The notes beneath the pieces were generated by a model that worked only from the letters and a program-made list of their open reading frames with translations, was not told the DNA's origin and did no database searches. Below are positions 10,242 through 15,000 of a stretch of 15,000 nucleotides of DNA, piece after piece. This stretch comes from Conus ventricosus (taxonomy: Eukaryota > Mollusca > Gastropoda > Neogastropoda > Conidae): NCBI GenBank assembly GCA_018398815.1, contig CM031626.1, positions 37,415,940 through 37,430,939 on the forward strand. Reading direction: 5' to 3'. Numbering within the stretch: position 1 is the stretch's first letter; every line of letters begins with the position of its first letter. The translations under genes were made by a program, and so were the position numbers.

Positions 10242-10749
10242 GATGTGGATGGGATAGCTGACGCTCAGTTTTTTTCACAAAGATAGATCTTGCAAAAGGG
10301 TACTGGCAGATTGTGGTTAAGCCCGAGATTTGTCCGAAGACGGCTTTTACCACACATATGGGTTTATTCCAGTTTGTCAGGATCCCTTTTGGACTTGTGT
10401 CGGCTACTGCAGTGATTGCACGTATGATGCGTATGCTGGCTTTGGATCAGTTTTCTGCTATCAACTTCTTTGATGATGTTGTTGCGCACAATGTGTCATG
10501 GGGTGCTCATCTTAGGCATGTGAAGGGTGTGCTTTCTTGTCTGAGGTCTTCCAACCTCACAGCTCGTCCCTCTAAGATCGAGGCAGGCTTTCGTTCATTT
10601 GAGTTTCTTGGTCATGTTGTTGGAGGTGGTACTTTGCGTCCTGAAGAGAAGAAGGTTGACAAAATTTGAAGATGTCCACTCCTATTACCAGGAAGCAGGT
10701 CAGGTTTTTGTTGGGGTCGCTTAGATTTTACAGGAGATATGTTTCCTGG
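10242..10749 (+). pseudogene. Ty3/gypsy reverse transcriptase and connection, frameshifted
   Basis: The domain opens with DGIADAQFF in one frame. A T7 run (10269-10275) shifts it to the next frame, which continues FFTKIDLAKGYWQI, then PKTAFTTHMG, FQFVRIPFGL and the active-site box FFDDVV, whose two aspartates are at 10472-10477. The thumb-side motif FEFLGHVVGGGTLRPEEKKV follows. A second frameshift near 10667 moves the reading into MSTPITRKQVRFLLGSLRFY (10672-10749), the connection helix, ending YRRYVSW. The N-terminal fingers upstream of DGIADAQFF are missing. F replaces the usual Y in the YxDD box, a change known among gypsy elements. As an enzyme it would copy element RNA to DNA in virus-like particles, but this copy cannot be translated whole. 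Confidence 0.88.
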
Positions 10750-11176
10750 ATCTGCTTCTGGACCTGTGCTGTTGTTACCTAGCTTGGGTAATTCTTTTGT
10801 TCTCAGGACTGATGCTAGTTCTGTTGGTTTGGGTGTTATATTGCATCAAGAGAGTGATGATGTTCTTCACCCAGTCGTGTTTGCTAGTCGAAAGTTGCCA
10901 GATCTTGATAAGGCGTACAGCACCCTTGAGCGGGAGTGTTTAGCCATTGTCGGGGCTGTGCAGAAGTTTATGTTCCTCCGGGGAGTCAGGTTTGTCCTGC
11001 AGACGGATCATCGTCCCCTGACGTACCTGCGAACATCAAACATCAAGAACTCAAGAATTATGCGATGGGCGTTGTCGTTGCAAAAGTCCTTGTTTAAAGG
11101 CCAGCAAGTTCCTGGCTCAGCGAATGTTTTTGCTGATCTTCTCTCCCGTTCATGCGCGAATCAGTTGTTCCCTTAG
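10739..11176 (+). pseudogene. Ty3/gypsy RNase H domain with intact catalytic residues
   Basis: The frame reads SGPVLLLPSLGNSFVLRTDA, then the RNase H motifs. Acidic residues are at frame positions D25 (LRTDASSVGLG), E66 (LERECLAIVGAV), D90 (LQTDHRPLTYL) and D133 (VFADLLSR), the full DEDD set. It would degrade the RNA strand of the RNA/DNA hybrid. Between the connection (YRRYVSW) and this domain the usual segment of some 35-40 residues is missing, with a frame change near 10740-10750, consistent with an internal deletion. The frame stops at 11176 shortly after the LSR motif, and no integrase follows. The ATG at 10739 is inside the fusion and is not a real start. Confidence 0.9.
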
Positions 11177-11293
11177 GAAGTGAGTTTCCTTGTGTGTACT
11201 GCAGTTTTCTGATGCAGTTTTGATGTGTGATTTCTGGGTTTTGCATTCTACCGTTTGATTACTTCTTCAAAAAACAATTCGGTCATTTTTTTC

Positions 11294-11307
11294 AGGAGGG
11301 GTAGTAT
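11294..11307 (+). promoter_or_regulatory. Polypurine tract priming plus-strand synthesis
   Basis: AGGAGGGGTAGTAT lies immediately before the TGTG start of the LTR, where LTR retrotransposons keep the purine-rich primer for plus-strand DNA. It fixes the + orientation of the element and the LTR edge at 11308. Confidence 0.75.
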
Positions 11308-11963
11308 TGTGAAGGACCATTTTTTGTCCGGTCCCAAATTGTGAGGACAGTTCTGAGGTGGCAAAAGTTTGCCTGTTCACCTGTTGACTGTTTACCTGAC
11401 GGTTACTCACCCGTGTTTTGTTGTCAGTCAGGTGAGCGAGGATTTCCTTTCAGTCTCTGTAGATTTGTCGGCCTGGAAACATCCCCGCGGTGCCGAAGAG
11501 AACCTTGCAACTTAGCTTTGGTGGTAATCAAGTGTGTTTGATTAGTTAAATGGAAGTTAGGGTTAGGATTAATGGAGTTGGTTTTTCCTACCGGTGGTCG
11601 TGAAATTTCCAGTTCATAGCGAAGGCCTAAGATATTTAATTGTTCCTTTGATTGATTGTGAGATTGAGAAGATTTGACGAGACATAGGGTGACTGTAGGA
11701 AGTTGTGGGTAGTGAATGTGTGAGATGAGTCGAGAGGTGGATGCGAAGAATGGAGCGAGTGGATGGAAGAGAGAATATGTATGTTATATGTGATCGGGGA
11801 AAGTGATCAAATTAAATCAATGTATTAATCAAACTTGTTTATCTGGTCCCTAAAGTATGTAATGATGTGAGTGTTTGTGGGCTCTGCAAGTGAGGAATGA
11901 TTGTCGAATGAAAATTATTGTGTATAAATTATTCGAAAATGTATTCGGACCCCTGTTATGGAC
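11308..11963 (+). repeat. 3' LTR of the Ty3/gypsy element
   Basis: It begins TGTGAAGGACCATTTTTTG directly after the polypurine tract. The first 223 bp (to 11530) are supported by homology to the opposed copy at 12337-12552. Beyond that the end is uncertain: GTGTATAAATT near 11921 could be a TATA box, and a GGACA near 11963 could be the closing CA, giving an LTR of about 655 bp. No second direct LTR is in the window to confirm this. A 66-codon frame at 11341-11541 inside it is incidental. Confidence 0.65.
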
Positions 11964-12336
11964 ACGTCTACTGATGATGAATGTGGAAATATAAAAAAAT
12001 TCTTTTCTTTAAAAAGGGACATATGGAAATCGTTCCTTTATCTGTAATAATTGTATTCTTGGTACTTTTAAAGGGGTTATGCGAGGATTTTGTTCTTCAA
12101 TGTAATCACTTGTGGTGCTAATCAATGAATTTTCCTATTGTGATACACCCGTTGTATTGAAACTTGGTATATTATATTATGGGTATTTTTCCCCAAATTC
12201 CGATGAACTGTATTATGTGAAGCGTGACAGCTAGTGACAAAGCAAGGGTGATAACTATGTAGGTAGTAGGCTAGGTAACCAATGTAGTTATACAGTTCCC
12301 CAAGTGTCGTTGAGGCCCCTGAGTCCGGCCTGGAAC
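11964..12336. other. Spacer between opposed LTR ends, no gene
   Basis: AT-rich sequence of normal texture. Its right part (about 12200-12336) may be the unmatched remainder of the opposed LTR copy. The minus-strand frame 12122-12502 owes its length to the LTR and shows no domain. Confidence 0.5.
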
Positions 12337-12552
12337 TGATTACCACCAAAACTAAGTTGCGAGTCTCTCTTCGGCACCGTGGGGATGTTTCCAGGCCTGC
12401 AAATCTACAGAAACTGAAAAGAAATCCTCGCTCACCTGACTGACAACAAAACGCGGGTGAATAGCTGTCAGGTACACAGGTCAACAGGCAAACTTTCGCC
12501 ACCTCAGAATTGTCCCTACAATTTGGGACCGGACAAAAAATGGTCCGTCACA
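12337..12552 (-). repeat. Second LTR 5' end in inverted orientation
   Basis: Read on the minus strand it starts TGTGACGGACCATTTTTTG at 12552 and follows the first 223 bp of the LTR at 11308 at roughly 85 percent identity by eye. A few small indels are visible, for example in the segment after GTTTGCCTGTT. Homology stops abruptly after GGTGGTAATCA. There is no polypurine tract outside the TGTG edge, so this is a 5' LTR or solo LTR of a related minus-strand insertion, truncated or of a subfamily with a different inner part. Together the two copies form an inverted pair with an 806-bp spacer. Confidence 0.85.
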
Positions 12553-12600
12553 GGGTTGTTTTATCACTACGGTAGGATACTGGCCCCAGTTGTACCCTAC

Positions 12601-13164
12601 TGTTTAATAAACAACCAGCTTACACCCTACTGTTTAATAAACAACCACCTTACACCCTACTGTTTAATAAACAACTACCTTACACCCTACTGTTTAATAA
12701 ACAACCCCCTTACACCCTACTGTTTAATAAACAACCCCCTTACACCCTACTGTTTAATAAACAACCCCCTTACACCCTACTGTTTAATAAACAACCCCCT
12801 TACACCCTACTGTTTAATAAACAACCCCCTTACACCCTACTGTTTAATAAACAACCCCCTTACACCCTACTGTTTAATAAACAACCCCCTTACACCCTAC
12901 TGTTTAATAAACAACCCCCTTACACCCTACTGTTTAATAAACAACCCCCTTACACCCTACTGTTTAATAAACAACCCCCTTACACCCTACTGTTTAATAA
13001 ACAACTACCTTACACCCTACTGTTTAATAAACAACTACCTTACACCCTACTGTTTAATAAACAACCCCCTTACACCCTACTGTTTAATAAACAACCCCCT
13101 TACACCCTACTGTTTAATAAACAACCCCCTTACACCCTACTGTTTAATAAACAACTACCTTACA
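12601..13164 (+). repeat. 30-bp minisatellite, 18 full units plus a partial one
   Basis: Units start at 12601 and repeat every 30 bp without any length change. Each has a 13-bp odd palindrome TGTTTAATAAACA, a variable hexamer (CCCCCT in most) and a constant TACACCCTAC. Units 4 to 13 are identical; units 3, 14, 15 and 19 carry CTACCT, unit 1 CCAGCT and unit 2 CCACCT. Because 30 is divisible by three, two + frames stay open; one encodes TPYCLINNPL over and over and runs from 12457 (GTG) to 13194. That frame begins inside the antisense of an LTR, so I do not call it a gene. Every unit contains AATAAA, the poly(A) signal hexamer, on the + strand. The right edge dissolves at ACAACATCC. Confidence 0.97.
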
Positions 13165-13165
13165 A

Positions 13166-13470
13166 CATCCACATCCACGCAGAGTGGCGGCTAAGATCTT
13201 CCATCTCATCCTCTGCGTCTTCCCGTCAGAACTTTACCATTCCACAGAACTTGAAGAGGAAGCTGGTGGTGGTGCCTCTCTTGATTCTGGTGAACCTCAG
13301 CATGGTGATTGTACAGCAGCGAAAAGGGAATATGCAGTTCTCTTCTTTACTCTCACGACTGCTGATGTTCAAAGTTTCCCAGGTGCTAATACGATGGAGC
13401 GGCCATCGACCACGAGCTCTGTCCGCTCTGTTTAGTGGTAGTAAGGCACTGTAGGGTCTGCACGAATGGC
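13166..13470. other. Balanced-composition segment, two overlapping open frames, gene status unclear
   Basis: Two + frames are open over most of this stretch. One (13184-13435, GTG start) has an acidic, glycine-rich middle (ELEEEAGGGASLDSG). The other (13251-13454) is basic and hydrophobic (KRKLVVVPLLILVNL). Neither matches a family I know, and both cannot be coding. It may be part of an exon or a retroelement fragment, or chance. Confidence 0.3.
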
Positions 13471-13473
13471 ACA

Positions 13474-13532
<59 letters not shown>

Positions 13533-13549
13533 GCGCGCGCGCGCGCGCG

Positions 13550-13631
<82 letters not shown>
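13471..13631. repeat. Compound (ACGC)n-(GC)n-(GA)n microsatellite
   Basis: ACGC units run from about 13473 to 13530, then GC dinucleotides (about 13531-13549), then nearly pure GA to 13631 with one GAGGAGA slip. The GC block is a classical Z-DNA former. Open frames encode only HART/RARA/RERE repeats. Confidence 0.96.
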
Positions 13632-13634
<3 letters not shown>

Positions 13635-13682
13635 GAAGCAGAAGCAGAAACAGAACATAATCATATTTGTAATACTTTACTG

Positions 13683-13684
<2 letters not shown>

Positions 13685-13748
<64 letters not shown>
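13685..13748. repeat. (TC)n microsatellite opposed to the preceding (GA)n
   Basis: Thirty-two TC units without interruption, 53 bp after the GA block that ends at 13631. The two are reverse complements and can pair as a hairpin or cruciform of about 64 bp. The spacer contains a short AGAAGCAGAAGCAGAAACAGA repeat. The right edge abuts the LINE coding remnant. Confidence 0.95.
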
Positions 13749-13750
<2 letters not shown>

Positions 13751-14780
13751 AACATGAAAAATGGTACTATAAAGGAGAGCAAATTGAAGTGGTGAACAGC
13801 TACAAATATCTTGGTTTCATCTTGACTACTAAATTATCTTTTGTAGCAGCGTTGGATGACTATTCAAGGAGAGCCAAATATAAAACAATAGAAATTATGA
13901 AAACAATGTGGAATTTGGGTAGGATTGACATAATTATCTTTTCTTTAAACTATTTGACACGATGGTGAAGCCAATGCTATTATACGCTGCAGAGGTATGG
14001 GGTATTACACAATATAAAACGATCGAAGCGGTTCATCTGTTTGCCTGTAAAAAAAACTGTTGAGTGTTAGCCCTAAAACACCCAATGCAATGGTCTGTGG
14101 AGAGACTGGTCGCTATAGTCTTTATATAGACAGCACACTAAGAGCACTTAGCTATTGGCTCTCTTTACAACAGATGGAACTGAATAGAATATCCAAGCAA
14201 GCATATCGTTCCTTGATTAACAGCTTTATGAACAGCACTGACGACAGAACGACAAAAAATTAATTGGGCATATGATATAGATGTTGTCTTGATAGATATG
14301 GATTTTCTAAAGTGTGGTTAGTGGGTGGGGTTGGAAATGTTAATATGTTTAAGAAGATTTTTAGGCAAAGGATGGTAGACTGTTTTCAGCAAGATTGGGT
14401 TAGCAAATTAAATTCAGTCTCTTTTACAACCAGAACCTCATCTAACCTATTTAAATGTTAACAGATTTAAAATGTATTTCACCAGATTTCGTCTTGGGTT
14501 AAACAACCTGAATATAAATAGCAGATACAAAGAAAATATCAAAGCATGTCCTTTTTGTAACCAGCTTGAGAGCGAACTCCACTTTCTATTAAGATGCAAT
14601 GCTTATATACCTTTCAGAGAAAAATACATACTGAAGCACAGACAATTTCAGAACGTGAACTCTATTGAACTAAAACAATTACTTGCAAACGAAAATGTGC
14701 ATATTACAAGAGATATTGCTCTGTACATTTATTATGCATTGAAAAAAGAGAAGAACTCGTATCCCATACAGTATGAATAA
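13747..14780 (+). pseudogene. 5'-truncated, frameshifted C-terminal part of a LINE (non-LTR) ORF2
   Basis: Conceptual pieces in order: HEKWYYKGEQIEVVNSYKYL and GFILTTKLSF (from 13747); FFKLFDTMVKPMLLYAAEVW (13941 on); VSPKTPNAMVCGETGRYSLY (14054-14261); NWAYDIDVV; GFSKVWLVGGVGNV (from 14285); then FTRFRLGLNNLNI and a CX2CX7HX4C zinc knuckle (C at 14547, last C at 14595-14597), ending at TAA 14778-14780. This is the post-active-site and C-terminal region of a LINE reverse-transcriptase polyprotein. Reading it needs about five frame changes (near 13935, an A8 run at 14049-14056, 14262, 14285 and 14455), so the copy is inactive. The reverse-transcriptase core and endonuclease are missing; the left edge is the (TC)n array, consistent with 5' truncation or with microsatellite growth at the junction. 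The LINE clade is not determined. Confidence 0.87.
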
Positions 14781-14791
14781 TTAGTTACCCT

Positions 14792-14797
14792 AATAAA
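14792..14797 (+). promoter_or_regulatory. Possible LINE poly(A) signal (AATAAA)
   Basis: The hexamer lies 11 bp after the stop codon of the LINE remnant, where a short 3' UTR would place it. No clear poly(A) tail follows, so the exact 3' end of the element is not visible. Confidence 0.4.
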
Positions 14798-14927
14798 GAA
14801 GCATTATTAGTACATCGAAAAATATACTTTTGTTGTCATTTCTTTTTATTTTCTCTTTATGTGTGCACTGCACCTCACATCGTTATAGGAAACATTCACA
14901 TTGTGTTCAACTGTGTGTTCAGTTGTT

Positions 14928-14929
14928 CT

Positions 14930-14996
<67 letters not shown>

Positions 14997-15000
14997 GTGT
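14928..15000. repeat. (TG)n microsatellite at window edge
   Basis: Uninterrupted TG repeats from about 14935, ending with a TTGTGT slip at the edge of the window. The array may continue beyond it. It lies about 150 bp after the LINE stop codon and could have grown from the LINE 3' terminus. Confidence 0.95.

Larger units (their letters stand above)
10242..11530 (+). mobile_element. Truncated Ty3/gypsy LTR retrotransposon 3' part
   Basis: The order is reverse transcriptase, connection, RNase H, polypurine tract, LTR, as at the 3' end of a Ty3/gypsy-class element with one exception: the integrase normally found between RNase H and the LTR is absent, leaving only about 130 bp. Gag, protease and the N-terminal reverse-transcriptase region were not found upstream. 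The coding part carries two frameshifts and a deletion, so the copy is dead. The limit given here is the end of clear LTR homology; the true LTR may run to about 11960. Confidence 0.88.

Noticed and set aside
10048..10353. 101-codon minus-strand frame
   Set aside because: It is antisense to the reverse transcriptase start and shows no motif.
11551..11570. Telomere-like TTAGGGTTAGG
   Set aside because: Less than two units, inside LTR sequence; too short to be more than chance.
11341..12502. Similar peptides encoded at 11341-11541 (+) and 12122-12502 (-)
   Set aside because: The similarity is explained by the inverted LTR copies; neither frame has a start or domain suggesting a gene.
12601..13164. 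CRISPR-like array
   Set aside because: The whole 30-bp unit repeats with no unique spacers, and the context is eukaryotic repeat DNA; it is a minisatellite.

Overview
This window looks like non-coding, repeat-dominated eukaryotic nuclear DNA. There are no bacterial-style operons and no intact long gene. It holds long dinucleotide and tetranucleotide microsatellites (CA, GA, ACGC), decayed LTR and non-LTR retrotransposon coding remnants, a 30-bp minisatellite and inverted-repeat elements. The mix of (CA)n/(GA)n/(ACGC)n arrays with Ty3/gypsy and LINE debris would suit a marine invertebrate, perhaps a mollusc. That is inference; nothing in the sequence fixes the taxon.

Layout. 1-75 is a CT-rich microsatellite, 76-460 is ordinary unique sequence, and 461-813 is a long imperfect CA/CACG array. 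From about 814 to 7020 the sequence changes texture: it is packed with short homopolymer runs of all four bases and includes G18 and C30 tracts. I read this as probably low-quality consensus rather than biology. A reverse-transcriptase fragment (about 2437-2679) is still recognisable inside it, as are a second CA/CT cluster (4543-5560) and a possible minus-strand SINE-like tail (about 5831). From about 7021 the texture is normal again. A short ORF with a signal-peptide-like N-terminus (7250-7378) is followed by a TG/TGCG array (7438-7653), an imperfect inverted repeat with 62-65 bp arms (7798-8081) and a compound ACGC-CA-GA microsatellite (8322-8558). The stretch 8559-10240 has no recognised gene.

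The main retroelement is a broken Ty3/gypsy pol (10242-11176): reverse transcriptase, connection and RNase H, with two frameshifts and an internal deletion. It is followed directly by a polypurine tract and an LTR (from 11308), with no integrase between RNase H and the LTR. A second, related LTR end lies in opposite orientation (12337-12552), making an inverted pair. Against its outer edge is a highly homogeneous 30-bp minisatellite (12601-13164) whose units each carry a 13-bp odd palindrome and an AATAAA hexamer. After a short stretch without a recognised gene come an ACGC/GC/GA array and a CT array in hairpin-forming arrangement (13471-13748). The CT array abuts the 5'-truncated, frameshifted C-terminal end of a LINE-type polyprotein (13747-14780) with a CCHC zinc-knuckle motif. 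The window ends inside a TG array.

No set of genes appears to work together here. The biology visible is retrotransposon insertion and decay, tandem-repeat growth and possibly assembly artefact. The least explained items are the minisatellite at the LTR edge, the integrase-less gypsy 3' end, the inverted LTR pair and the 7798-8081 inverted repeat.
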